DNA of 64,000 nt from Maribellus sp. YY47 (GTDB lineage Bacteria > Bacteroidota > Bacteroidia > Bacteroidales > Prolixibacteraceae). Positions 18,754 through 27,948 of this stretch are shown piece after piece. The notes under the pieces are model-generated. The model had not been told where the DNA came from. It was given only the letters and a program-made list of their open reading frames with translations, and did not search any database. The stretch lies in assembly GCF_023111095.1 (NCBI RefSeq), contig NZ_JALGYW010000002.1, forward strand, positions 62,001 through 126,000. Reading direction: 5' to 3'. The position numbers and the translations under genes are program-made. The stretch's first letter is position 1, and every line of letters starts with the position of its first letter.

Positions 18754-18870
18754 TTAACTTGATATGTCGGTTCAATCAGTGCAATTTAGCCATTATTTCG
18801 GGCCGACTCAAGACAAGCAAAGGAGAAATAGTTTTCACCCGAGGAACAAATGCCGTTTGCTTTAACGGTT

Positions 18871-20271
18871 TTACTTTATCGCTCCCGCCTGTATTTTGAA
18901 TCCGGAACGTGTCATCCAGCTTGTAACGATAGCGGAAACAACAAAAAACAAATCAACAAAAAAGCGGCCGCACACTACTTCGCAGAAAGAAAGTCCCGTT
19001 ACATCAAACAGTTCGGGATGAATAAACATCCGAATACAGGAAACAGCCACACACGACCAGGTCACCAACAAGAGCATGGAACGAATCACTCCTTTTTTAT
19101 TTTCAGAATAAGCCGCCCGGATTGCCACAACCGCGGTGGTTAAAAGTACCCAGAAAAAGTACATCGTAAAGGGCGACAAGCGATTGGCATCGGGGTAAAA
19201 ATCGCGAAAAAGGTCGATTGCCGTGTGGCAGAACGTTAAGGTGATCCCAATTTGCCAGGCTGCTTTCGGAAACCGAAGTAAAACAAGTACAAATATCAGC
19301 CCGGTAAGCGAATAATTATCGACAAAGCGAATCACTTCATTTTTTAACGATCCTCCAGGCATGTTGTTGTCGAGCGTAACTTTTCCCAACACCTCAATTA
19401 ACGCAGGAAGTAACCAGAAAATCAGCAGGCCTGTGCCCAGTCCGACGAGCAGCTCCTTCCACCTTGATAAAATATTCCCTTCACCTACCTCCTTGCTATC
19501 CGGTTCAAAAACCAAATCGTTGCGGCTTAACCAGGTGGCATATCCCAACGAAGCCCCCAGCAATAAACCAAAGGTAAACTCCATGGCTTTCCACCAGCTT
19601 CCGAAAATGACCTCCGGAAGATGACTTCCCAATACCAGCCAAAAACCACCCAGGCCAAAGCCCAGGGCTCCACCGATTGTCCCCCAGATGGCATAGCGAA
19701 GGATGATTTTAAAGTTCTCTGCCGGAATTTTCAGCTTCAGGTATCCCATAAAAAGCAAAGCGCCCAACAGCAAGCCGGCCCACGATTCGGGACGCGGTTT
19801 CACCGGGTCGGAAAAGTACAGCAACATCGGGTCGTTAATCAGCTTAAAGCCTACAATTATGCCCAGTATCATCAGCAAAAAAGACAGAATCAGTATTTTT
19901 CGGGGAACCGAACGGAAGAAAAAACCAAGTGCAAAAACGGCTCCGCCCAGCAACCCCCAAACCGCGCCTTTTAATGTTGTTCCCGCAGTTCCCCACCAAA
20001 CGGTAGCGGGATCTTTCAAAAATCCCAGTGTTTGCCCGTATGTCATTTCGCCTCCAAGACCAATGCCGATCACGCCAAAAACGAGCAAAAAAGAAGCAGC
20101 CGTAGCCGGCATCTCCAACAATAAGCCTACACACAATGCTACCATTGCCCCGGGGATCATGGCGCCAAACGGGCCTCCGCCGATGTGTCCGCGCAATCCC
20201 CAACCCAACATCATCGCAATGGCAGGAAAGGCTATGTACATCCATTTGGGATAGTATTTCGTTCTGTTCAT
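18871..20271 (-). CDS. unknown glycine-rich polytopic membrane protein
   Basis: I do not recognise this 466-aa family. It has about 11-12 hydrophobic segments, many built on glycine-rich packing motifs (GWGLRGHIGGGPFGAMIPG at 23-41, GLLGGAVFALGFFF, GTIGGALGFGLGGFW). The conserved-looking HIGG turn and charged residues between helices could form a transport or binding path. The N-terminus NRTKYYPKWMYIAFP lacks a cleavable signal. It sits 78 bp downstream of the FucP-type transporter and upstream of the sulfatase on the same strand, so it is likely part of the same sugar-uptake operon, perhaps as a second permease or a membrane enzyme acting on the imported sugar. No enzymatic motif is visible, so function is unassigned. 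Confidence 0.7.
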   Translation of the reverse strand: MNRTKYYPKWMYIAFPAIAMMLGWGLRGHIGGGPFGAMIPGAMVALCVGLLLEMPATAASFLLVFGVIGIGLGGEMTYGQTLGFLKDPATVWWGTAGTTLKGAVWGLLGGAVFALGFFFRSVPRKILILSFLLMILGIIVGFKLINDPMLLYFSDPVKPRPESWAGLLLGALLFMGYLKLKIPAENFKIILRYAIWGTIGGALGFGLGGFWLVLGSHLPEVIFGSWWKAMEFTFGLLLGASLGYATWLSRNDLVFEPDSKEVGEGNILSRWKELLVGLGTGLLIFWLLPALIEVLGKVTLDNNMPGGSLKNEVIRFVDNYSLTGLIFVLVLLRFPKAAWQIGITLTFCHTAIDLFRDFYPDANRLSPFTMYFFWVLLTTAVVAIRAAYSENKKGVIRSMLLLVTWSCVAVSCIRMFIHPELFDVTGLSFCEVVCGRFFVDLFFVVSAIVTSWMTRSGFKIQAGAIK

Positions 20272-20349
20272 ATCCGTTTAAATTTATCAGTTTGTTTACA
20301 AAAATGATTTGAGGATTATCAAAATGCAGTACGACAATTCTTTCTGCCG

Positions 20350-21600
20350 CTATTTCCCGCTCTTAAACGAGATCGTTTTGTTGTTGATCAGCGGTTTGGC
20401 CCAGAATGAAATACTCAAGACATAACCAAGTGTCACAAAAATCATCAGCATTCCCACCCTCAGGGACGAAAAGTCGCTGATCGCTCCGATCAATACCTGA
20501 ACAATGGCGCCTCCGGCAATACCGGTCATCAAAATTCCGGCAAATGAACCGTGGTGTTTTGCCACTGAATTCAGCCCCAGGGAAACAATTGTAGGGTACA
20601 TTACCGACAGGAAAAAGCCTGAAACGGGGAGAGCCCAAAGCGCGACTCCTGCACTGCCATACAATCCTGCAGCCACGCATATGATGGCTAAGAGGGTAAA
20701 CCACCGCAGGATTTGTTTGCTGTCGAACAATTTCATCAGCACCAGGCCAAGAATTCCGCCAATTGTCATTAGACCCCAGAAGTAGGAAACCGCATCGGCT
20801 CCGGCAAGATCGGGATCAATATCGTGGTATATTTTCAGAAACTTTGACAACCAGTAAGAGATTCCCTGTTCGGAACCCACGTACATAAAAATGCCGAGGA
20901 AATACAGGATGACATATTTGTTTTTGATCAGTTCCAAAAAGCTTTCTTTCGATCCTACTTTTTCATCTTCCTGCAACTCCACTTTTGGAAATTTCACCAG
21001 GAAAATAACAACAGCCATCAAAATGGCAATGGCGGTAAACGCCCAATATACCGAAACCCACGACATGTTTTCGGGAACCAGTTTCGTCATCAGGCCAATC
21101 AATGGTTTGCTCAGGTTTCCGTTATCGATGTTCACCACAAAGTAGGAATACATTTGCGGACTGATAAACGATGCCAATCCAAAACCCAGTTGCCCCATTA
21201 CCGAATAAAAGGCATAATTGGCTTCGCCGCCCGAAACGCGTAAAAGCGGGTTGACAACCACCTGCAAAGCAGCCATTCCGGCGCCAATGGTAAATAAAGA
21301 AACGATAAAGACATTAAAGACCGGATAAACGGCAAACACCAGCGACGCAGTAAACGCCATCAGGAATGCAACAATAATTATCCGTTTTTCACCATACTTT
21401 TCCGCCAGGAAACCAAAGGGAATCGACATCACTCCATAAGCAATAAAAAAAGCAAAAGGAAGCAGGCCCGCCATGGTTTCAGTAAGCGTAAAACTATCAG
21501 ATACTTTCTGATTGAGCGCTCCCAAAATGTTGGTAAGAAACGAGATGACAAAAAACACCAACATGATAAGAACGACAATAAATTGATTTCTTCGCATCAT
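20350..21600 (-). CDS. MFS sugar transporter, FucP-type
   Basis: A 416-aa major facilitator with 12 predicted helices. It matches the L-fucose:H+ / hexose / N-acetylhexosamine symporter branch: an N-terminal segment GLLPFAFFIAYGVMSIPFGFLAEKYGEKR (family signature loop), then VVVNPLLRV and FGLASFISPQ. It would import the monosaccharide released in the periplasm, here possibly a hexosamine given the GH2 and ROK neighbours. Five bp separate it from the upstream ROK gene, strong evidence for coupling. Two adjacent ATGs (21600 and 21597) are equally possible starts. Confidence 0.88.
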   Translation of the reverse strand: MMRRNQFIVVLIMLVFFVISFLTNILGALNQKVSDSFTLTETMAGLLPFAFFIAYGVMSIPFGFLAEKYGEKRIIIVAFLMAFTASLVFAVYPVFNVFIVSLFTIGAGMAALQVVVNPLLRVSGGEANYAFYSVMGQLGFGLASFISPQMYSYFVVNIDNGNLSKPLIGLMTKLVPENMSWVSVYWAFTAIAILMAVVIFLVKFPKVELQEDEKVGSKESFLELIKNKYVILYFLGIFMYVGSEQGISYWLSKFLKIYHDIDPDLAGADAVSYFWGLMTIGGILGLVLMKLFDSKQILRWFTLLAIICVAAGLYGSAGVALWALPVSGFFLSVMYPTIVSLGLNSVAKHHGSFAGILMTGIAGGAIVQVLIGAISDFSSLRVGMLMIFVTLGYVLSISFWAKPLINNKTISFKSGK

Positions 21601-21605
21601 ACAGA

Positions 21606-22538
21606 TTATTTTACGTGCTTAAAAACCAGCGATGCAGCGCCCAGGCAGCCGGCGTTGTTGCCCAGCGTTGCCCCCACCACGTCGGTATTTACGGCGCAAT
21701 CGGCCATGGCATAACTAAAAGCCGATTCTTTGATCATATCGATGTAAAACTGCCCGGCTTCAGAAATTCCTCCTCCAATAACGACTTTTTGCGGCGCAAA
21801 CGTATTAATGAACCCGGCGATACCGTGTCCAAGATAATCGGTGTGTTCCTGCATGCATTTTACGGCTGTAGCTTCGTTGTTTTTGTATTTTTCAACAATC
21901 AAATGGCCGTTCACTTCTTCTGCATTCAAGCCTGCTGCTTCAGCATATTGCTGCACCAGCGCCGAGGTGGAAGCATAGGCCTCCAGGCAACCGCGCCCGC
22001 CACAATTACAGGGAATTCCCTTGTGGTGGATGGTTACGTGCCCCATTTCCGTTCCGCGGTTTTTATAGCCACCGTACAATTCGCCATTGGCAATAATGGC
22101 CCCGCCAATACCGGTTCCCACAGTTATAAAAATTACATCCGAGCAATCTTTTGCAGCGCCGTAAGTCGCTTCGCCCAGTCCCATCACATTCGCGTCGTTA
22201 TCGGCAAAAACAGGCAGATGAAACGCATTGCCAAAGATCCCGGCCAGGTCGATATCGAACCAACGGTCCAGATTATCGGCCCCCCCTTGTACTACTCCTT
22301 CACAAATAATTCCCGGGGAGCCGATTCCTATCCCTGCTATTTGAACTCCCTCTTCGTTCGCTTTTCCCACTGTTTTTTCGATAGAAGCTCTGATCGCCTC
22401 CAGCGTATCTTCGCGGCTAGCTTTTCCGCCCACCGGTAATTTGCCTTCCAGCACAATTTCACCGGTTTCGGCCACTAAAGCATATTTTACAAATGTTCCT
22501 CCGAGATCAATTCCCGTTGCATATCTTAACTTTTCCAT
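21606..22538 (-). CDS. ROK-family sugar kinase
   Basis: A 310-aa cytoplasmic kinase that phosphorylates a hexose or amino sugar. Visible motifs: ATP-phosphate loop DLGGT (11-15), NDAN with the catalytic base Asp115, TGIGGAII (142-149), EMGH (164-167) and the zinc-binding CNCGGRGC (177-184) that defines ROK kinases. The family includes glucokinases, N-acetylglucosamine and N-acetylmannosamine kinases; sequence alone does not choose between them. The genes on both sides (GH2 exo-glucosaminidase-like, 3-bp gap; MFS, 5-bp gap) suggest that it acts on the product of the GH2 enzyme after uptake, so glucosamine or a relative is the best guess. Confidence 0.93.
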   Translation of the reverse strand: MEKLRYATGIDLGGTFVKYALVAETGEIVLEGKLPVGGKASREDTLEAIRASIEKTVGKANEEGVQIAGIGIGSPGIICEGVVQGGADNLDRWFDIDLAGIFGNAFHLPVFADNDANVMGLGEATYGAAKDCSDVIFITVGTGIGGAIIANGELYGGYKNRGTEMGHVTIHHKGIPCNCGGRGCLEAYASTSALVQQYAEAAGLNAEEVNGHLIVEKYKNNEATAVKCMQEHTDYLGHGIAGFINTFAPQKVVIGGGISEAGQFYIDMIKESAFSYAMADCAVNTDVVGATLGNNAGCLGAASLVFKHVK

Positions 22539-22541
22539 CGT

Positions 22542-25241
22542 TTATTTTATTCTTATTGGTTCTACATTCCAGGCCTTTACTTTTAACTCCGGTTTTTCCC
22601 CCTTGAGGTTTACCAGATCGATCTGCGCCGTGTACACACGCTCTTCTCCGGGCATTAAGGTAACATAATTATCGTTCCAGTACACCGGCAGGATCGGATC
22701 ATCGGTTCCGGTATTCACCAAATCGAAATAGGTAAAGAAAGCGATTGCTGCTCCCGGGTTCCTCACTGTCAAAGTGATATTCCCTTTTTCGCCTTCTTTC
22801 TGATACTGGTAATCGTAATCAAGATTTACCTTTGGCAATTTATCGAGCGCCTTAAAGTCGGCATAGGCTTTTAGCGGCGTATAAAACGGCCACTCCAATT
22901 TTTTGGCGGCTTCGTAATCCAGTTCATCCTTTTTCTGCGACAACCAATAGGTGCTGTGGTCTACTTCGTTATTATTCTGATCGAATACATTCAAACGAAG
23001 GAACCAAACTGAAGTCAGTCCTTTGATTTCCGGAAGCTTGTATATAAACTTCGACTTATTGGTGGCAATGTCTCCTTTCCATTCATCGCTAAAGATTTGT
23101 TGGGAGTTGATGTCGTAGGCTGTAATTTTCACCGTCAGATTGCCGGCATCATTTAAATCTTCGTTGGCCAGGTAAATGTCGTCAAAACCATAGCGGTAAA
23201 TGGCATGAATCGGGTTACAGGCCTTGCGAACGCCGTAAAAGGAACCGTTGGGCTGAAGATAGGTATCGTACAACTGCCAGTATAATTCGGGCCATGCCGA
23301 GTTCAGCATCCACTGCACCAAACCGGTGCTTTTGGGTTTGTGCGCGATAAAAGCCTCAAACATCGGGCGCATCAGTTCGTAGTTCGAAACCTGGCTTTTA
23401 AAGGCAAATTCTTCCACACTGCCGGACGGTCCATAACGCTCGTCCATGGCTTTGCGAAAACGGTCGAGGGTGGTAAACGCATTCCGCCCCGTGTGGTATT
23501 CCCAGTATTTTTTATCGATGGGCCAGAGACTTTCTTCCGGCAGCATTTTTTTGAGCGACGACAAGGGCATAACGTTAGGGCCGGGACACGTTTCGGTGTT
23601 AAAACCGTAAGCACCGCCCAGTTGTGTATCGGTAAACCAGTAAACCGGCGGAGTGTAGGCGTAAGGGCCCAACATTTTCATTCCGGTGGGGCCGCTGATC
23701 TCGCTGATCAAAGGAACTTCGGCCACAATGTTATTGTCTTCGGTTCCGGCTCCACCTGCCGAGGTGATGTAAGGCCGCGACTGATCGTACTTTTTAAACA
23801 GATCGATGTATTTGTATTCCAGCTCCGGAGTCGGAAGTTTGTCGCTCCCAAGCATCCACACATAAATGGAGGGATGATTGCGCAGCCACAACATCTGATC
23901 TTTCCAGTAGGCCGCCAGCAAATTGATATCTTCGGGCGTAACAGCGCCTCCGTATTTTTCGTGCGTTGGTTTTAGCAGGTATTCTTCCCATTCCCAGTGG
24001 CAGTTAAAACCTACCATCACCAAAATTCCGTATTCATCGCACAGATCGTACAGCATTTGAGTTTTGCCCCAAAATCCTTCGCAGCGGATGCTGTTCAGGT
24101 TCATGTGGCGGATGTATTTCATCTGTGCCTCCACACTTTCGCGCGTATCCTGCAACAGCAGATCATCCACCCAGCCGCCGCCTTTCAGCAACACAAACTT
24201 GCCGTTAATGGTAAATACCCGGTTTTTATCTTCGTTCAGGTAACTGTCGATTTCGCGGATTCCGTAGCGGCTTTCCACTTTATCGAGCACCTGGTTCCCC
24301 GAAATAAATTCAACCGACATATCGTAAAGGTTGGGATCGCCCATTCCGTTGGGCCACCAGAATTTCACATCTTTTACCGCCAGTTGCGGGAAATCTTCCG
24401 AAGTAAAACGGCACGAAAGCGTATCGCCGGCTGCAATCTGCACTTTCTTTTCAACGGTACCGAGACCAAAATCAACGCGCACCAGTCCATCCACCGGTTT
24501 GCCCGATTTATTTTCGATTTCAGCCTGAATAAAAAGGTCGGCATCTTTCAGGTTCTCCTTATTGACTTTTGATTGCACAAACGGGCTGCGAATTTTCACC
24601 CCGTCGTTCACTTCCAGAAAAACTTCTCTGAAAATCCCCATATTCCGGTCGCGTGGCAGCGGATTCCAATCCACAAAACCGATGGAATATTCACCGTCGG
24701 CATGTTGCCAGAGTTTCAAAGCTACGGTGTTACCGCCCTCTTTGGCGTATTCGCTGATATTGAAAGTGAACATCCGGTAAGTGCCGGCAAACTCATCTTT
24801 GCCCGCTACCTTTTTCCCGTTCACCCAAAGATCGGCGCGGTAGTTGATCCCGTTAAAACGCAGGGAAATTTTTTTACTTAAATAGTTGGCCGAAAGTTGA
24901 AAAGTAGTGCGAAACCACCAGGGTTTTTTGAACTGCTCCACATCCACACTTTGCATATTGATCCCAAAATACGGATCCTCAATCACGCCGAAAGTAGCCA
25001 TGCTCCCCAACACAGTGCCGGGAACAGAAGCCTGCAGCCACGAGTCAGCCGAATAATCATTTTGCGAAATACTGCTTTCATCCACGCCGGAAAGCTGCTC
25101 ACTTGATTGCATTTTCCATTCCGAGGACAGGTTTTCCACCCTGAAAATCTCATCTTTTTGTTGCGGGGAGCAAGCTGAAATCGCAACTATTCCCACCCAG
25201 AAGAGCCACATTGTTTTTTGAAGATAATCTCGTCGTTTCAT
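22542..25241 (-). CDS. GH2 exo-beta-D-glucosaminidase-like lipoprotein
   Basis: An 899-aa GH2 enzyme; lipobox ISAC (Cys24). The order is jelly-roll domain (about 35-215, including WWFRTTF and the RADLWVNGKKVAG loop), Ig-like domain (215-330), TIM barrel (about 340-650) and two C-terminal beta domains. Instead of the usual N-E acid/base motif it reads HPSIYVWMLGSD (456-467), and the nucleophile region is YGFNTETCPGP (545-555, Glu550). From memory this S-D plus FN-ET-GP arrangement marks the exo-beta-D-glucosaminidase subfamily (CsxA type, with Asp and Glu at similar positions), which trims glucosamine from chitosan-like chains. First gene of the minus-strand operon; the ROK kinase starts 3 bp after its stop. 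Confidence 0.85.
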   Translation of the reverse strand: MKRRDYLQKTMWLFWVGIVAISACSPQQKDEIFRVENLSSEWKMQSSEQLSGVDESSISQNDYSADSWLQASVPGTVLGSMATFGVIEDPYFGINMQSVDVEQFKKPWWFRTTFQLSANYLSKKISLRFNGINYRADLWVNGKKVAGKDEFAGTYRMFTFNISEYAKEGGNTVALKLWQHADGEYSIGFVDWNPLPRDRNMGIFREVFLEVNDGVKIRSPFVQSKVNKENLKDADLFIQAEIENKSGKPVDGLVRVDFGLGTVEKKVQIAAGDTLSCRFTSEDFPQLAVKDVKFWWPNGMGDPNLYDMSVEFISGNQVLDKVESRYGIREIDSYLNEDKNRVFTINGKFVLLKGGGWVDDLLLQDTRESVEAQMKYIRHMNLNSIRCEGFWGKTQMLYDLCDEYGILVMVGFNCHWEWEEYLLKPTHEKYGGAVTPEDINLLAAYWKDQMLWLRNHPSIYVWMLGSDKLPTPELEYKYIDLFKKYDQSRPYITSAGGAGTEDNNIVAEVPLISEISGPTGMKMLGPYAYTPPVYWFTDTQLGGAYGFNTETCPGPNVMPLSSLKKMLPEESLWPIDKKYWEYHTGRNAFTTLDRFRKAMDERYGPSGSVEEFAFKSQVSNYELMRPMFEAFIAHKPKSTGLVQWMLNSAWPELYWQLYDTYLQPNGSFYGVRKACNPIHAIYRYGFDDIYLANEDLNDAGNLTVKITAYDINSQQIFSDEWKGDIATNKSKFIYKLPEIKGLTSVWFLRLNVFDQNNNEVDHSTYWLSQKKDELDYEAAKKLEWPFYTPLKAYADFKALDKLPKVNLDYDYQYQKEGEKGNITLTVRNPGAAIAFFTYFDLVNTGTDDPILPVYWNDNYVTLMPGEERVYTAQIDLVNLKGEKPELKVKAWNVEPIRIK

Positions 25242-25340
25242 GCTGTTTAAATGCTATATTTAGGTTTAAGAAGCTACGCGTCCTTTGTATGTATACCAAT
25301 CCGTGCGCGTTTCATTCTTGATTTTTTTATGGAAAACAGG

Positions 25341-25349
25341 AAACCGTTT
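25341..25349. promoter_or_regulatory. candidate operator in GH2/GH92 divergent spacer
   Basis: AAACCGTTT palindrome within GGAAACCGTTTACCGG, located 100 bp upstream of the GH2 start and 155 bp upstream of the GH92 start in the 262-bp divergent spacer (25242-25503). The partly mirrored GG/CC flanks make it look more like an operator than the copy at 2528. It is a candidate binding site for a LacI-type or similar regulator encoded elsewhere. Confidence 0.3.
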
Positions 25350-25503
25350 ACCGGCAACCTATTTTTTTTGACAAAAACAAAGGTAAGCAGGAAAACCACT
25401 AAAAAACTTATGCTTTTTTACTCATCTTGCAACATATCTTAACCCTTCGATCATATTTTATAATGTAAATTCGCCAAAAAGGTCAATATTCTAAAAGTTA
25501 CTT

Positions 25504-27906
25504 ATGAACAATTATCTTACCCGTTTTACTTCGCCAATCAAAAGTTTACTGGCTTCAGCGATATTTGCGATCGCCTGTTATGCGGCACCGGCGCAAACGA
25601 ACAACCCGCAGCCTGCCGACTTTGTCAATCCGTTTTTGGGAACAGATTTTTTCGGGCATACCTTTCCGGGAGCTTCCCTCCCCTATGCCATGGTGCATGT
25701 AAGTCCGGATGTGGGCACCGAAGGCTGGACCTACTGCGCCGGTTATATTTACCAGTCGAATTCGATCATTGGTTTTAGTCACACCCACTGGAGTGGAGTT
25801 GGGATGGTAAACGGTGGCGAGGTGTTGCTCATGCCCATTGTGAATACTGAACTGCAAATACTTCCCGGAACAAAAGAAAATCCGGACTCAGGCTACCGCT
25901 CAAGATACAGTCACGAAGAGGAAAGTGCATCGCCGGGGTATTATTCGGTCATGCTGAAAGATTACGACATTAAGGCAGAACTGACGGCCACTCGTCGCGC
26001 AGGATTTCACCGTTACACTTTTCCGGCATCGAAAAACGCACACATCATTCTTGACCTCGGACACCAGATCGGCACCAACTATTCAGAAGAAAACTCGGAA
26101 TTAAAGATTACTGATAATAATCGTATCGAAGGCAAAAAAGCCGCCGGGCTTGGTCAGGTATACTTTGTTGCCGAATTCAGCAAACCGTTTAAGTACTACG
26201 GCACCTTTGATGCTTCGTATGTTACGCCCGAATCGGGGGCAAGTTTGTTTCCCTATAAAAATGCCGAGGCCGGGCAAAAAGTAGGCGCTTTTGCCAGTTT
26301 CGACACACAGGCCGGTGAGCAGATCCTTGTAAAAGTGGGCATTTCGTACACCAGCGTGGAGGGAGCCCGCAAAAACCTGGAAGCTGAAATTCCGGATTGG
26401 GATTTTGAAAAGGTAAAAAACGAGGCGCGGACAACCTGGAACCACGAATTGTCAAAAATCAAGATCGACGGAGCTACTGCTGATCAAAAAGAAACGTTTT
26501 ATTCAGCGCTTTATCATTCATTTCTGGCGCAGTATATTTCGCAGGATGTGGACGGAAAACACCGGGGTTCCGACGGACAAATTCACACTGCCGATGGTTT
26601 TGATTTCTACGGATCGTTTTCGTGCTGGGATACTTACCGCTCGCAACATCCGCTGCTAACCCTCACTGCGCCCGAACATGTGAATGATTTTATCCGTTCG
26701 ATTGAAGCCAAAGTACAGAATTTTAAGTGGCTGCCGGCACAGCATTTTCTGAATGTTTTTGGCGAAGGAATGGTGGGCGATCACCTTATTCCGGTAATTG
26801 TGGATGCTTATATGAAAGGTTTCCGCGATTATGATGTGGAACTGTTGTACAAGGCCATGCGCACCAAAGCGCTCGAAAGGCCAAAACCACCGGTGAATGA
26901 AAAGATGGGGCGTGCCGGATTGGAATACTACCTGGAGCTCGGCTACACCCCGGTTGACCGCGTTACCGAAGCGGTTCCGAACACCCTCGAACTTGCCTAC
27001 GACGACTGGTGCATTGCCCAGCTGGCCAAAGAACTTGGTAAAGATGACAATTACCAGTTGTTTATGCAACGTGCCGGAAATTATGCAAAACTGTGGGATG
27101 CCCAAACCCGATTTATGCGCCCGAAAAAAGTCGATGGTACGTGGCTGGAAGCACTGGGGACAAACGAGCAGAAAATAGTAACTGAAGGCGATCATTCGTA
27201 TTACAAATATTTTGATCCGCTATTGGTGGGCCGCCGCCCCAACCGGCATTACACCGAATCCAATGCCTGGCAATACATTTGGTCGGTTCAGCACGATGTG
27301 CAGGGCCTCATCAACCTGTTTGGGAGCCAGGAAGCTTTCACCGCCAAACTAGATACTTTCTTTAGTATGAGTCCGCTGATTACGCCCCCAAAATACGTGG
27401 GAGTGGTGGGCACCATCGGGCAATATGTGCATGGCAACCAGCCCTCGCACCACGTGGCGTATTTGTACAACTACGCCGGCCAGCCCTGGAAAACACAGGA
27501 GCGCGTGCGACAGGTGTGCGAGGAACTTTACCGCCCCGGCCCCGGTGGCTTGTGTGGCAACGAAGATATGGGGTCGCTGTCGTCGTGGTACGTACTAAGC
27601 GCCATGGGACTTTATGCCGTTACACCCGGTCTGCCCGTTTACGCCATCGGAAGTCCGTTATTTGGGGAAGCCACCCTTCAAACCGGAAAAAACAAAACCT
27701 TTACGATCAAGGCTGAAAATCAATCGAAAGAAAACAAATACATTCAGTCGGCGACCTTAAACGACGAAGATTTTAACCGCACCTGGATTTCGCACGAGGA
27801 AATCGGAAACGGTGGTGAACTGATTTTCCAGATGGGGCCAACGCCCAATAAAAAATGGGGAACCGGAGCCAATGCTGCACCACCTTCAATGTCGAAATCC
27901 AACTAA
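25504..27906 (+). CDS. GH92 alpha-mannosidase
   Basis: An 800-aa secreted, calcium-dependent exo-alpha-mannosidase-family enzyme (GH92, mostly alpha-1,2 but also other linkages). After a signal peptide it has the family opening NPFLGTDFFGHTFPGASLP, then SPDVGTEGW and GFSHTHWSGVGMVNGGEV. FSCWDTYRSQHPLL near residue 370 is a hallmark (W-D-T). The (alpha/alpha)6 barrel ends with GLCGNEDMGSLSSWYVLSAMGLYAVTPG near 680-705, holding the catalytic base region. Length is normal. It is divergent from the GH2 operon and followed 42 bp later by the TIM-barrel gene. Mannose release would fit the mannan enzymes at the right end of the window. Confidence 0.95.
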   Translation: MNNYLTRFTSPIKSLLASAIFAIACYAAPAQTNNPQPADFVNPFLGTDFFGHTFPGASLPYAMVHVSPDVGTEGWTYCAGYIYQSNSIIGFSHTHWSGVGMVNGGEVLLMPIVNTELQILPGTKENPDSGYRSRYSHEEESASPGYYSVMLKDYDIKAELTATRRAGFHRYTFPASKNAHIILDLGHQIGTNYSEENSELKITDNNRIEGKKAAGLGQVYFVAEFSKPFKYYGTFDASYVTPESGASLFPYKNAEAGQKVGAFASFDTQAGEQILVKVGISYTSVEGARKNLEAEIPDWDFEKVKNEARTTWNHELSKIKIDGATADQKETFYSALYHSFLAQYISQDVDGKHRGSDGQIHTADGFDFYGSFSCWDTYRSQHPLLTLTAPEHVNDFIRSIEAKVQNFKWLPAQHFLNVFGEGMVGDHLIPVIVDAYMKGFRDYDVELLYKAMRTKALERPKPPVNEKMGRAGLEYYLELGYTPVDRVTEAVPNTLELAYDDWCIAQLAKELGKDDNYQLFMQRAGNYAKLWDAQTRFMRPKKVDGTWLEALGTNEQKIVTEGDHSYYKYFDPLLVGRRPNRHYTESNAWQYIWSVQHDVQGLINLFGSQEAFTAKLDTFFSMSPLITPPKYVGVVGTIGQYVHGNQPSHHVAYLYNYAGQPWKTQERVRQVCEELYRPGPGGLCGNEDMGSLSSWYVLSAMGLYAVTPGLPVYAIGSPLFGEATLQTGKNKTFTIKAENQSKENKYIQSATLNDEDFNRTWISHEEIGNGGELIFQMGPTPNKKWGTGANAAPPSMSKSN

Positions 27907-27948
27907 TCAGAATATTATGTATCTTAATCGCAACTAAACCATACTGAA

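Noticed and set aside
21615-22439. 274-codon plus-strand frame opposite ROK kinase
   Set aside because: Shadow of the well-supported ROK gene with unnatural composition.
23340-23975. 211-codon plus-strand frame opposite GH2
   Set aside because: Lies fully within the GH2 gene on the other strand; the product has no leader or motif.
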